A stretch of DNA of 64,000 nucleotides. It comes from Baylisascaris procyonis. Taxonomy: Eukaryota > Nematoda > Chromadorea > Rhabditida > Ascarididae. Position numbers and translations under genes: made by a program. The stretch spans positions 372,001 through 436,000 of the forward strand of contig JAZARR010000079.1 of NCBI GenBank assembly GCA_037389465.1, in the 5' to 3' direction. The notes under the pieces were generated by a model. The model was not told the DNA's origin, did not search any database, and saw only the letters and a list, made by a program, of their open reading frames with translations. Shown here in pieces: positions 12,900-25,516 of the stretch (position 1 is its first letter; the number at the start of each line of letters is the position of its first letter).

Positions 12900-15800
12900 A
12901 TGTTGCGCAGTGTTCTTAGCGGATCATCAGGAGTGCGAGTTGGTGCTGCTTTACGAGCCACATCAACCACTGCTGCTTCCAAAGTGGACAAGAAAGGTTG
13001 GGTTCAATTGTCTTTCAACATTTATAAGCCATAAGCTTAAATCATAAATAGAGCTCAACTACTGATAGTGACAGAACGTTCCAAAAGCAGTGGAAACGAA
13101 AACTTTTACTATGGAAACATGCGTAAGCGAAGTTCCTAAGGTTCATGGGAAGGAAAGCTTCCAGGAATCAAATAAATTGGAAAAGGGTAGCAAAATATTT
13201 AAAGGGGCGTAAGGAGAGGCCGGCGCAGTAAAATACAAGTTCACCCCTGTCCGGTACCGTCGTAACCATAACTAGTGCAAGGTTTAACCCCGACTCAGGC
13301 GATGTGCGCCTTTGCACTTCGACCAGCGAACATGTAACAGGTTTGGAAATTCTCTGCACAGCGGCGTAAAAAATAAAGGGGAATGTGATTAACACACCCG
13401 CCTACCCACAGCGTAGTCCTGACCTCGAATGAACTATGCGTAGGAGTACAGGGTGCATGAGCTTGTTGCCAACAATGTGAAAATCGTGGCCTCATTCATT
13501 GACTCTGTCCCTTCTTCCAATCTGGAATGACCCCATTTCCGCATGAGTAGGTGAGTTGAAGTCAGTCTATGCTTTCTGCTGCCTATCTTTCATAAAATCG
13601 TGGCCTCATTCATTGACTCTGTCCCTTCTTCCAATCTGGAATGACCCCATTTCCGCATGAGTAGGTGACTTGAAGTCAGTCTATGCTTTCTGCTGCCTAT
13701 CTTTCATAAAATCGTGGCCTCATTCATTGACTCTGTCCCTTCTTCCAATCTGGAATGACCCCATTTCCGCATGAGTAGGTGACTTGAAGTCAGTCTATGC
13801 TTTCTGCTGCCTATCTTTCATAAAATCATGGCCTCATTCATTGACTCTGTCCCTTCTTCCAATCTGGAATGACCCCATTTCCGCATGAGTAGGTGACTTG
13901 AAGTCAGTCTATGCTTTCTGCCGCCTATCTTTCATAGTACAACTAAAAATTCGTAAAATAACACGAAAAATATCTCTAAAGGATCAATGAAATTTTTGAA
14001 TGAATTGTTCATGTTTTCGTGTAGCATTTATGAAATCTGACAGCATTAGAATTATTTCGAAATCTAACTGCATGTTGAGATCCAACCTCCCCCCTGTTAT
14101 GATTCGGTCTGTAAGACATTTTAGTTTTGTTCACACTCGAAAACCCTTGCTGTGATTGATGCTTTCGAATATTACCAAACAGGTGAAGTTTTGCAACAGC
14201 ATAAAGAACTCTAAGGCCGACTCCTCGGCAGGATTTAATGTTATCTGTCCCGCCTACGTGGTTTAGCTCTCCAAGGAATTTGCTTCCGGCGCTCATTATT
14301 CGAGATTTCAGCGTCTGAAATAAGGCTTTAAACCAGATTGCAATCTAGAAGGAGGTTTCGGTAGGCTATAGCACATAAAAATAGGGCAGGGGCCAACTGT
14401 GCGTGTGAGGGCAAAAGCCGCTTTCTTATCCAGAAGAAACTTAATACGGCTGCTCAAGAGCGACCGATTTATTGTGAATTCTATTTTACTCTAGTCTTGT
14501 TTTTACCTTTCCTTCTTCCTCGTTGTTTCGATGCATTTTTGAGGATTTGCAGTTGTAAGGCGCATTATTGACAATATCGTATTTGCACGTATTCGTATGT
14601 GCATTTGTCTTTCTTTCTGAAAATTTCGATCGGGAACAGCAGAAATGAGAGCTGAAAAAACTAAAAATGACTTTGAAAAAAAACTAAAACATCCTTGCAT
14701 GACTTTCACTTCGATCTCTTTACTTTTGAGAAATTTTAGGTACCCGAAATACCAAAAGCTTGCTTGCATTTTATCATTATGAGGCTTCATCTTACGTCGC
14801 TTGGGTCACTGAAAAGGAACCATTTTGCAAATGAAATATACGAGCGGTCAAGCATGAAGGCATTATTCCGAACATTTTATTATTTGCTAATAAATCGCAG
14901 AAATGATTTGCTGTGTGGGGGGAATGCGTAAGCGCATATCGTAGCCGTTCCCTTAGCACGCTTCTTCACTTGTCACAAATAGTTTCCTTCAATCCTTGAT
15001 AGTTGATGGTTTTTTGTTATTTCGTTTATAGGAAAGTATACTCAGTAGTAAAGTTTCAGCGACGATCTGGAAAATAGATGAGAAGAAGCGTGAACGATTG
15101 GCGAATTTTGGTCGTTACGCAGCCGAGTGTCTTCCGAAGTTCGTCCAACGAGTGCAGGTTTGAACTAATATATCTGCCTTTCAGTAGATCATTTCTTTAA
15201 GTTTCCTTTCCATTTCCGTTTTCTTAATGGTCCGGCTGTTTTTCGTTTGCCAAAAGCGTAGTTATAAGATGCGGGGAAAAGAAATATATTTTGCTTCTTG
15301 AGTGGCATAGTTTTTCTAGAAATTTGAAATGCATCAAAGGCAGACGATTTGCTATTCTTTTTCGTTGTTTGATCTTAAAACATGGCCCTCCTCTATCGTC
15401 CTCGGAAATATGCAGGCAGTCTCCAAGCGCCACAGGCGAAGCTTTCGGTTATGCTAGTTCCAAAGTGCAATTACGTCGTTCTTAAAGAATCAAATATCGC
15501 AATCTCGCCCTATCCACCTCTCACAGCCAGTTGATGGCGCCCCACCGGTTGATCACAAAGAAAGTTTATAATGCTGTCTCCCGCATCTTCATTGAAAGGT
15601 TTTTCGAAAAAAGTTTTGGGATAACCAAATGTCAAACATGCCGTTATAAAGTAAGCATTTTCAAAAATAGCAATTTTTTGTGCAACAGTTTAAGCCTTTG
15701 AGAACCTGTTGACTGCGCTTTACTTTGATCAGTTGCACTAACATTTTTTGTTTCGTTTCTATTGCCAGTGTTTTCTAATTCACCTATGTTAAAGCTAACT

Positions 15801-18800
15801 ATGATTTCAGTTCGCAGGAGGCGACGAACTTGAGCTTCTGATCCATCCATCTGGAGTGGTCCCCGTGATGGCTTTCCTTAAAGGTAACCATTCAGCGCAA
15901 TTTACGAACCTCACCTTCATCTGTGGAGTCGACGTGCCTACAAGGAAGTATCGCTTCGAGGTTGTTGCTTCCTTCTAGATAGGGATGCGCGATTACTCTC
16001 TGAGCAGAGCAAAACAAGAGAAATCCGACTCAAAGTTGATATTATTTTCTCGATTCGACGCGACATTCAGTAGATATGGCTACCAAAATTTGTTTCAATC
16101 TCGGTTAATGAAAGTTTCGACTCGGACAGACTGGTCTTATAACGTAATGAGTTTGAGTGATACGTTTTATGTTGCGGTGCTAACCACTGGGAGTTTGGAA
16201 AATATTTCTAGTGCTCATGGAACGCGCTTGTTATTTAAGCGTCTCAGAAGGCTGTTCAGAGACTCCCATCTACGATTCGAAGAATCCATCGTCATTTTAT
16301 ATCTGAGATGTAAACATGGTCGATAGTAACGAGAACCAGGTAGTTTGAACTTGCGTACTTTTACAACGTATTACCCTGTTTGCTTTTGCATACATCAGCT
16401 GGCTTGGCAGCCGATTACGCGAACAGTTGAATAAATTCATATAAAATATTTAAGTTTTAAAGTTGGATTTCATTTTAATCAATCATCGTATGTGACCAAT
16501 AGCAGATGTATCTGTGTACGAAGTTTTTTATTCCTTAGTTAAGGTTGTCTACGCACTGCTTTCAACTCGCTTCAACGCACGCATTCGAGTGCGCACGTAC
16601 ACCGATGAGATTGCGCCCATTGAATCGTTAACGTCTGTCTTTAAGGGAGCGAATTGGTTCGTTGGCTTTCACTTCCACCAAAAGTTTTTTAGGCTTTAAT
16701 CTTTGAAAGCACATATTTTTGCCCGATTTTGCAGGAAGGAGATAGTATAGATAGGCGGTATAAAGCTCAGAAAATGGGTCGTTGTTAATGAAAAGAAATT
16801 TTTCATCATTCACCAGTATATTCCGTTTATTGTTGTGTGTGTTCATGGTGTTTTTTTGATTTCCTGTCTAAACGTAAACCGTCTGTGAAATTTCTTTGCA
16901 GTCCCGACTATTTTGCTGCAGTATCAACGAATTTAGTTCAGTTTAGCCTTATTGTAAGCAAATTTTGTTCAAAGTTGGGATAGCAGTGGTTTCCAGGGAT
17001 TGGTGTGGTACAAGTAAACACCATGTGAACCGTTTGTTGCGTTATTTCACTGCATAACGCCACCATTAGGTAATGGGCTTATCTAATGATATTGATATGC
17101 ACCAAAATGCTATTCAAGCGTAATTTATTTTACTTTGCATTAAGAAAACTTTCGAAACGGTATTATTCAAACTCCATGAGCGTTATGCATACAGTTATGC
17201 GATCCATCTGTGCTTTATTTGAACAAATCAATAGACTTTGTAGTGAATAGTTTCAACTTGAGAATCACTGGAGTTAGAGTTACAAAATTTCGCTTGATGT
17301 AATCTAAACTGTAGAATGGACACTTGCATCTCCCCTCAGATTAATCTCTCAAACCCTGAGAAGCTATAGATTTAATGTGGTAGAGCGTGCAGTTCACGGA
17401 CAATCGAGTTAGATCTAATAGACAAGAACAGATCTTTTCTAGGAGGTTTTGTACAGGTAGTTGGTCACTTCGTTTGAAATATGAGTGCCTTTTTGTTATT
17501 GCCGTATAATTTGTCAATTTGCGACGATGGTTGTCAAAAAAGATGTGGAAATGAATTTGTTCTACAAAACATGCGAATAAATGTTTGAATGTGAGTGGTA
17601 GAATGAGAGATGCTGCGTTATTGGTGTTAGCTAGTAGGCGAACTTTTATAGATGTTCATGGCGATCAAACTTGCCTTTGTTTGATAGGTGTGTGGAACCG
17701 TAGGCAAGACTCTAACCCCTCCTTCTACAATTGCTCATTGCATATGAGCCGCTAATTGATCGCGGAACTCCGTTTGATCATTAAGAGAGAGTTTGCCTGG
17801 AATTTTTTGATCAATCATAGGCTGACCGAGTTAAACTCACACAGATGAGCTCGATTATGAAATTGTTTTCTGCATTCGCGCTCTTTTTTTCGAGACATCG
17901 CTGATAGCATTTTTCAGCTGCACTTTCGGACCTTAATGCAGGTTCCAGTACTCTAGCTGCGACTTGCAGGTATGAAAGGGAGGTGTACGATCTGTACGGT
18001 GTGTGGTTCAATAACCATCCTGATTTGCGAAGAATCCTTACCGATTATGGATTCGAGGGGCATCCATTACGGAAGGACTTTCCTCTTTCCGGCTATAACG
18101 AGGTTAAATGTTTTTCTTTCAGAATTGGATGTTGCAAAATTTTAGTGAGAATCTTTTTTCACAACTCTTTCAAAGCTTTGAGGAAAAGATTTCTACTGAA
18201 AAAAAGATGGGGAAAGTGGGTAAGTGAAAAAGCCATCTGCCAAGAGGTGAAACAACTGAAGCTGAAGTGGGACGAAGGAAGTCAGAAAAATTTTGACAGC
18301 GTTCTCATAGAAGAATGAGGTGATCACTGCTTATTTCAAGAATTCCTATTTTCATGTTTTTCACAACATATTTTATGCCTATCATCATATTTTCGCACGT
18401 AACAACTATTTGCTGTTCTTTCCTCGCCCGATTTCAGGAGGCGTATTTCGTAGATCGACTTAGTCACATCATAGAAATGAGTAGTGTGCACTTACTGCTT
18501 TTTGCCCTCTGTTCTGCTTTTCCCTTCATTCTTAATTGGTGATTGTTACATTGTTTTTGCTCAAATCATCGCGGTTGAATGTTTGGATCATCTCTTGGCA
18601 TGTGAAACATTCACTGGTTGAATTGGAACTGCCATTTCTTGCTTTTACATAAGAAATAGTCAGTAAGGGTTTCTCGGAGAACGTGCGTGTTTTTTTTTGC
18701 TAGAAGTAATGACGTGCTCGTAACCGCAGACGCAAAAGAACGTTTTTTTTCCGAGAGGTCACAGTTTGCAAGCAAAAGTGCTAGCAAGGTAAAAGATGGA

Positions 18801-19576
18801 TCTGCCTTTAAGGAAGATTTTGTTTAGTTACGCCTTCGAACATTCATTATCTGCGAAACTTTTTTTTCTTTGTTGAGATGAATGGGATCTCCTTAAAGTG
18901 CAGCTGTTTTCCACTTTATTAGTCGTGGCGTAAAAACAGGTTTTTTGATTAATATACCAGTCGGCTGGATGCCATAGAGGGGGAGATTGCTGCCAGCAGG
19001 CATTTCATGCATTTGTGAGACGCTCAATTCTAAAACATGACCAAGTGATGCAATCGTTCTTGTTGTGGTTCTCTGTCTCTGTATTCTCTGCTCTGAACAA
19101 AATCCTATTCAAATCGCAAACGTGGCTTGATTTTATTCAGTGTTTTTTGCTTCACTAGTAACAGCTTATGAAGATTGTGTTGTAGCGACTCAGGGTTCAG
19201 ACAGGCCTTTCGAGAAAAGGAGCGCGTCGGGTCTGTTCACAATCTTTCGTTCTTTTTATGAATCGCATCTCTTGCAATATCGTAATAGCTGCTTTATCTA
19301 ACAAGTTTTCTAGAGATGGAAATAAGCCTTTATTTACCCACTAAGGACGGTGTTGTTGTATTTCTTTCTATGCAACAGTTTAAGGTGCGTTACGATCCGG
19401 AGCTGAAGCGCATTGTTTACGAGCCGACAGAGTTGGCGCAAGAGTTCCGCAAGTTCGACCTTGAGACTCCTTGGGAGACTTTCCCAGCTTTCCGCAATGC
19501 TGCGATGACGTCGGGATACGAGGAGATAAGCATGAACAAGCCGGAGGCCGAATCGCCAAGTGGAAATGTCAAATGA
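12900..19576 (+). CDS. nuo-2: NADH:ubiquinone oxidoreductase 30-kDa subunit (NDUFS3), mitochondrial
   Basis: Complete six-exon gene: 12900-12996, 15060-15157, 15811-15960, 16544-16656, 17970-18102 and 19385-19576, with all phases consistent, giving 260 residues (human NDUFS3 has 264). The N-terminus, starting [15 protein letters not shown] and rich in Arg, Ser and Ala without acids, is a mitochondrial targeting peptide. The core contains TRKYRFE, then [11 protein letters not shown], the family signature [40 protein letters not shown] and [16 protein letters not shown], all diagnostic of this subunit. The protein sits in the peripheral Q-module of complex I, on the matrix side, helping connect the NADH-oxidising arm to quinone reduction. 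The ATG at 12900 is chosen because it opens the transit peptide. Intron 1 (12997-15059) carries a tandem repeat. An AATAAA lies 107 bases after the stop. Confidence 0.95.
13480..13935. repeat. Tandem repeat, 4 copies of a 114-bp unit, in nuo-2 intron 1
   Basis: Successive units begin at 13480, 13594, 13708 and 13822, exactly 114 bases apart, each starting AAAATCGTGGCCTCATTC (AAAATCATGG in unit 4) and ending CCTATCTTTCAT. The copies are nearly identical: unit 1 has GTGAGTTGAAG where the others have GTGACTTGAAG, and unit 4 has two G/A or T/C changes. This implies recent amplification. It is wholly intronic, and I see no coding sense in it. Confidence 0.95.
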
Positions 19577-19682
19577 CTGATTCACGACTTGATTAGGCGT
19601 ACACAGGTTTGGTAATGATGAAGTGTATAAAGTTTCGAGGCAGTGGTCTCTGCGTTTCCTGTGGGAAACTCTTCAAGTACAT

Positions 19683-19688
19683 AATAAA
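19683..19688 (+). terminator. Putative polyadenylation signal of nuo-2
   Basis: A canonical AATAAA, 107 bases downstream of the nuo-2 stop codon and in the right position for 3' end formation. The assignment is by position only. Confidence 0.6.
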
Positions 19689-20117
19689 CACTTCACTGCT
19701 TTAAGGAAGTTGGTTTAAATGATGAATATTAGGGTGACCTGAGTAAAATCTGGTCGAGATGTGGCGTGAAGCTTGCTCGTGATCTTGTGTACTGAGTCAC
19801 TTCTGCTGCGTTTTTTGCATCTTCATAGTTTGCTCAGCGGTATAGTGACCTTGTTTGTGTTGAGAGTATTGAACAACTCTCAATATCTCTCCCCATCCTC
19901 TCAGTAAGGAATTAGCATTGATTAATAAGGAAGGATTTTATAGTGCATAATATGAGGATGCGGCTTGCTGTAAATATTCCACGTATGTAGGTGGTTGATC
20001 TATTATTGCGGTTTCTAGCACCTGTTACCTCTTTGGCTGTAAACGAGGTAGCTCTTACAAAATCGCTTCTTTAGCTCGCCCTGAGTGTATAGCCAGTCAA
20101 GGTGAAGAAGGTGAGAT

Positions 20118-20146
20118 TTTTTTTTGGGGGGGGGGGGGGGGGAGGG
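20118..20146 (+). repeat. Poly-T/poly-G tract
   Basis: A run of T is followed directly by an uninterrupted run of about 18 G and then a GGGAGGGAGGG-like tail. Such a tract can form G-quadruplexes and is often unstable or mis-assembled. Confidence 0.85.
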
Positions 20147-20399
20147 AGGGTTGCTTCACTGAAGAGAATTCCTAATAATGTGCCGGGAAATGTTCTTTCT
20201 CAGAGATACTCACCCATGGACAGTTTGACGTCATGTATATATTAGAAGCCTACATCTGAGTTCCATGGCTATTCGAAATCAGCTATTGACTAACGTGCAG
20301 GTTGTAGAGGCATTTGTTGGTCAATGTTATCTTCCTTCAAGGAAGTGAGAATTGTCTGAGTCATTTTTTCGGTAGGAAAATTATTTCTGTCATTTTTAC

Positions 20400-21572
20400 A
20401 TGAAAGAAGAGCTATCTGTTTTTGATTTGAAAATTCGCATTTCCGAAATTAAGGCTCATGTGACGGCTACTCAAAACTCTACGAGCCACAGCAGCAAGAA
20501 AGTCCCTCATTGCATTGGCACTACAATGTCTTTTTGCTGTGCTCTGGCCTCTGCTCATCATTGCTACCAAGTGTTTGAACCCACAAGCATAGGGGGTTGT
20601 TTAATCGTTTGTTATATTTTATTTTCGAAATTAGCGCAATATTCGAGTAGCTGTTTATATGTTGTCTAAATTTTCCTATCTAAAGGCGGTTGTCAAGGAG
20701 AGGAAGGAGGAACGAAGACGCTTTGAGGTATTAGCCTTTCTGATCGGGTATAGTTGGACATAAAACAGCTACAAAGAAAAATTCCCCTACCCAAATTTCG
20801 CGAGACGTTCTTTTACAAAATGATTCGCATGGTACCTCTTACATCTCAAAACAATAAAGGCATATACCTAATTGGTACGATTAGCATCGTTTTTTTCGGT
20901 GAATTGTGGGAGACCATATTAGGGCACGCGTTTGTTTGCGTCTGCTTATTGCGTTCCATATTCGTTGATAGTTCTATTTGCTTGCACGATGCTTATTCGC
21001 GTCAGCAGAATACCATTTTTGGATGCATACAGTTGAACTCCTATTTCTGCACGTTCCAAACGAATAGTCGATCCATGTATACGCATTGACGGCACAAATC
21101 CAAATGTTTCGTTACTGCAATTTGGTGCGCAATAATCGCCGACTCTCTCGACCACTTCATAAATTGCTCGTCATGTGAGATCGATTTCTCAGTACGATAG
21201 GCAAATTTTTGTTATCTTGTTCGCTGAGTATGCTTTCCAACTTCACCTGTAACTATGCGCAAATGCCTAATTATTCTCCTCCATCAATTTGGTTGCACAG
21301 TGTTCTTAGCGTCGCCCCATTTCACCGGTTTTGCGAAAGATTTCTCTACATTTAACTCGCAGTTTTTCGATATTCTTCAAGGTGCTTTTCTTCTCACGTT
21401 GTTCTTCTGAAGGCAGCAGGGTAGAAGTTTTATGGAGACTTGAATATTTTATGGTGACGATTTAATTGAAGGTGACATCTATAACTTGCAGTTAACAAAT
21501 ACGATTTCGTTTTACACCGATGATCTTGAAGAGCGTTTTTTACAAACACAGAATGATGCGTTTAACATGTGA
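20400..21572 (+). CDS. Possible small three-exon gene, unrecognised
   Basis: A tentative model: 20400-20459 (ATG, MKEELSVFDLKIRISEIKAH, weak donor GTGACG), 20686-20727 (AVVKERKEERRRFE, acceptor ATCTAAAG, donor GTATTA) and 21492-21572 (acceptor ACTTGCAG, LTNTISFYTDDLEERFLQ and on to TGA). All joins are phase 0, giving about 60 residues with a charged, helix-prone middle. The last exon is the best supported, because an AATAAA follows the stop at 21587-21592. The first exon may be wrong. It starts some 800 bases after nuo-2 on the same strand, so an operon is possible but not shown. Confidence 0.35.
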
Positions 21573-21586
21573 TTTATTCGAATGTT

Positions 21587-21592
21587 AATAAA
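21587..21592 (+). terminator. Putative polyadenylation signal
   Basis: AATAAA, 15 bases after the TGA of the small gene ending at 21572. Short 3' UTRs of this kind are common in nematodes. Confidence 0.45.
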
Positions 21593-22485
21593 CAACTCAA
21601 ATTCTAATTTTTTTCCCAACGGTGTTCTTTGATGTTAGATGGCTGCTACTTTTTTGTTTGAATAATGGTCGATCCTTTTTTGATTTTTGGTTCAGCGCGG
21701 TGGCCGATAGATGTTCCAAGCATCGTTATAATCTGAAAACTAATGAGTGTGCGGAATGCTGCTTTTCTCATATTCTTTTTTCAGCGCTGCTACTTTTGTG
21801 GTTCATATGACATTCGGCAATTGTGTTCCCATTTCATTAGGCGGCGACCGGACGTCCTTTAATTTATTTAGCGTTTGGTATTTATTTACTCAGCTCCACT
21901 GAGCGTTTGATAACGGTTTTCTTGCTTCGTTGCATGTCCACTGCATTCAGTAATGCCGTTTTTTTTATTGAAGACCCTTGATAATTTCTCCCTCCTTCCT
22001 ACAAATCCACTATAACTTTTCAAACATTTTACGTGGTGGAGTGATTCTTTCCTGGAGCGTTTGGATATAGCTGCTGTGGTTGTGCAATGCAGCTGAACCA
22101 GACAGAATGGAAATGAGTAAAATAAGTTGAAATTAATAGTGCTGCATCGAGGTTGATGCTTGTTCTCAGGACATGAAGGCAGCCCACAAGCAAATTCACC
22201 ACACATTCAGTTTTTGCAGATGTTTTCAATTTTAAATGACATATGGATAACAGCTTGCATGTTGGATGTGACACAACTTTTACGAAATGTGAAACGTCGG
22301 CAAAGGTAAAAAATAGCGGAATGGGAAGCATTAGATGCACTTGTGATCGTTTACTTGCTTTCAAGTGAAGGTCGTTTGCCAACGGGTATTGCAGCGCTCA
22401 TTTCTGTTCTCTTTGTGTGTTGATGAGCAGCACAGGGTGACTGACATGTTGGGCTGAAAGCTCCCAAATAGCAAGTACTTTTCAG
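21593..22485. other. Unassigned sequence upstream of the 22.5-24.9 kb gene
   Basis: It should contain the first exon of the following gene, because that gene's first visible exon begins in mid-codon. No candidate start was convincing. Open frames on both strands here lack splice support. Confidence 0.35.
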
Positions 22486-24930
22486 GGCGAAACTTAACGG
22501 GAAAACATTCCACTATCTGCGAATTTTGAGAGCTTTTGAGCAGTCCGATGAGGCATTGGAAGTGGCCCAGGAAGGCTGGTACGCTGTGGCTTGTATTTTA
22601 TGTCACCGGGTTTTCGAAGTCTCTGAAAGTATTTATAAAACGTTTAGCGATGTGTTTTGTTGCGGAATCTACTGTTTGCATAAATTCTTGACTAAAAAGT
22701 TGACTTTAAGCGATGACAAGCTGTAGAACGAAACGGATTCGATATTTTGTGGAAATTGATGTATATTTTGCGTATAAGATTTCATCATTGTTGTTATTGT
22801 GGGTCACAAACTGAGTATAGTTGTGGAAGCGATTAGGAGGAGGCGGAGGGCTAAAGGCATAGTCATGCCAAAATAATGCGAGTGGAACTTGCAAGAATGC
22901 GGTCAAAGTTGGAGCAGCTGCAAAAATCCAAAAGTTATACGCCGGTATATATGCATCGCGTCGGATGCGTTCTCAGATGCTACGACTTATAACTGGAGGT
23001 TATCTGAGGCTACTCTACATCCCAGGTTCCTTCAAGTGAATTCCCTGCGTTCCTCATTTTTAGATACCATTGGCGCCCGAGGTTGAAACTACCAGGTAAA
23101 CAAGCAAACACATACAACTACGTTGCACAGACATGGTGTTGTCCCCACAAAAATCAGCAAATCCTCACAAAAATCGGCAGGTTCGTCTTCACTGATATTG
23201 CAACGAAAAGGGGGCGGGGAGAGGAGAGGTGATTAATAGCCACATTCCAAAGGCTTTATGCTTTCTTCGTTGGTTCGCTTGATGAAGGTGAATTGCTGTG
23301 CGACGCCGATGTGGCTGCTGTATTGTCCAGTGTGTACCTCCAGACCACGAATATATTCCAGCAAACATGCAAGTACTTCTAAGGAAATTGGAAGTAATCT
23401 ATAAACAGCTACAGAAGTTTGCTAGATGGGTTGAGGGTACGTGTCTTTGCGGCCCATTATGACAACCGTATCATGACCGACAGCAAAAAAGATTTGCAGT
23501 GATGCATTTATATTTCAACCGAACTGACCATTGTGCAAGTCTACTTATTTTAACTGTACGGTGCGATGCTCTTCGATCCCAGATTACTCGCAAATATTTA
23601 GGTGTTCACGATTCCGTTAGATCACGTTGAAGATTAATAGGAAGAAGGCTATGTCACTTAATTTCATAGCAACTACTTGAATTGGAACCAATGAACGGAA
23701 GCATGCCACAGACATAAAGACGCGCGTGCACGCACAGGTGCTCACCATAGTGCGCCTTGGTGGCGTAAGTTCGCAAAAACAGGTCATATAGTGTATTTTG
23801 CTTCCTCTTGGGGTTTCGTTCTCGTTTTATGGTGTTTTTTTTTAATTCCTATATCCAGAGTATATTCTCGAATGTGCAAGGTAGGCGAAGTAAAGTTGTA
23901 ATGATGATATTCAAAGAGCATTACCTTCTGCTGTCATTCATGCGGTAATCATCAACTTTTGAGGCGCAGATGGTGGTCCGTTTAGGCCGGCTGCACAGGA
24001 CTGTTTTAACCTATATGATAAGTCGTTCTCCATCAACGGCTTGAAACCGTTGAAGCCAGATGTCAAAACTCCAGTGATTTTGGTGGATCCTTATTTGTGT
24101 GGTAGTAGAAGTGCCAAAATATTCATGTGCATTTTGCAGTATATCGGATTTTCATTTCACGCCGGTCAGGTTACAAAGAACGATCAACATATTTATGTTC
24201 ACATGTTTGTCTATGCAGTTACGCGCTGGATTTTTTAAGGCGTAAGTGAACGGGATATAGGCATTCCAGAGGCTTTAGGAATGATTTGAAACAAGAGGTG
24301 TTTTGAAGATGAAAACACTTCTGACGATGAGTGCTATGATCTTGTTGCTTGAGCACAACGTGACGTTTTTACCGTATAAATTCGTCGAGGATTTCAAAAA
24401 GTATTTTATGCGTAACAGTGGTGGCACAAATGAATTCACTGCATTGCACGCTGAAAGCATTTCGAATTTCCAAGGTTAGATAACGTCAATTTTTGCGCAA
24501 ATAAAAGGCTGCTTTTATTTCGTGCACGAATAAACGCTTTCATAAGGTAGCGTTATTCGAATCATCCATTCATGATCGTCGTGTGCAGTTGATATGCACG
24601 TGTTCTTCAAGGCTTGCCGATGATTATATCGCAGACACGCGAAATCGTTTTCAGTTGGGCTTTAAAAGATTCTCGCTCGCAAAGAACTGATTTTCAAAAG
24701 AAGCTTTAAAATGTTCTTCCTGCTCACAGACGAGTCATTTTCAATGTGGTCTATTAAAAGATTTTTCCCACCTCACAGACTGCAATAAGGAGTCATACAA
24801 TATGAGTTTTCTTTGAGTTTTCTTTATAACAGCAATAGTTCAGTTGCTCTCCTATATTTATTTTATTCTGCGATTAGGTATTCCTCGTTGCCATTTAGAT
24901 CGTGCTATCAGAGCAGCAAAACCTCTCTAA
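22486..24930 (+). CDS. Unrecognised conserved-looking gene, seven exons, 5' end missing
   Basis: Exons 22486-22578, 22857-22944, 23064-23081, 23331-23436, 23970-24082, 24309-24474 and 24878-24930 join with matching phases to a TAA stop. The exons encode in order AKLNGKTFHYLRILRAFEQS with EALEVAQEGW; VELARMRSKLEQLQKSKSYT; the six-residue microexon IPLAPE; PPDHEYIPANMQVLLRK leading to KQLQKFARWVED; GGPFRPAAQDCFNLYDKSFS; MKTLLTMSAMILLLEHNVTF, then FKKYF; and IPRCHLDRAIRAAKPL. About 212 residues are visible, mainly helical with a coiled-coil-like stretch in exon 2. I cannot place it in a family. The hydrophobic run in exon 6 could be a buried helix rather than a membrane span. The microexon could be skipped without changing frame. 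The N-terminal exon is unresolved. Confidence 0.6.
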
Positions 24931-25233
24931 CAGTTTGACGTCTTGGATGATTATCCTTCCGCTCTAATTTTTCTCACAAATAGTCTATCGATTAAAAAGT
25001 TTATGGTACCTTGAACACCTTTTTGTTTACTTTGGAAATATCCTCGAACAAAAGACACCTTTTTTTTGTTTATACTTTGGAAATATGGTCCACTCTCAAG
25101 GAGATCTTCTTAGCGCATCAATGCGGGGCCTTCTGCTCAGAAAAAATGCTATTGCAGGCGTATCTATGTGCATTACGTTTGCGCGCATGCATATATATAC
25201 ATCCACATGCATAGGTAAATAAATAAGTAAATA

Positions 25234-25238
<5 letters not shown>

Positions 25239-25272
<34 letters not shown>
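25239..25272. repeat. (TA)n microsatellite, outer left of Penelope-like element
   Basis: A pure TA dinucleotide array directly abutting the left inverted flank of the element. The exact length is uncertain because of assembly and slippage. Confidence 0.9.
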
Positions 25273-25274
<2 letters not shown>

Positions 25275-25472
25275 TACAATAGTTTTTTGGATATGATCAT
25301 GTAATGCGTCGAGTACAGATGGAATAATCATTTATGCTGACGTTTCGGCTCTTTGAGCCATAATCATAGCAAACCAAGTTGAAAATTCATCAAATAAAAT
25401 ACACTTTGTACGTTTCATAGACTTGGACGGGTTTCAAACAGGTGTGATATGAACGGTAGTGAGAAGGAGGGT

Positions 25473-25480
<8 letters not shown>
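25273..25480 (-). repeat. Left inverted flank (pLTR-like) of the Penelope-like element
   Basis: Starts GGTACAATAGTTTTTTGG and ends GGAGGGTTTAATTTT. Its reverse complement matches 26154-26360 with two substitutions and one single-base indel seen by eye. It contains the complement of the hammerhead-like motif at 25335-25371. Confidence 0.95.
25335..25371 (-). ncRNA. Hammerhead-ribozyme-like fold, degenerate (left copy)
   Basis: On the minus strand it reads TGCT, ATGATTAT, GGCTC-AAA-GAGCC, GAAA, CGTC, AGCA. That is stem I (TGCT/AGCA), a diverged CUGANGA box, stem II, the invariant GAAA and a short stem III region ending GUC. Known Penelope-like elements carry minimal hammerheads with this architecture. 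The CUGANGA box differs from consensus, so self-cleavage is doubtful. Confidence 0.4.

Positions 25481-25515
<35 letters not shown>
25481..25515. repeat. (TA)n microsatellite, inner left
   Basis: A TA array between the left inverted flank and the endonuclease ORF. A matching array lies on the inner side of the right flank. Confidence 0.9.

Positions 25516-25516
<1 letters not shown>

Noticed and set aside
25015..25087. Two near-copies of a T-rich segment ending TTTGGAAATAT
   Set aside because: A simple local duplication of about 30 bases beside the mobile element; no evidence that it is a target-site duplication or functional.
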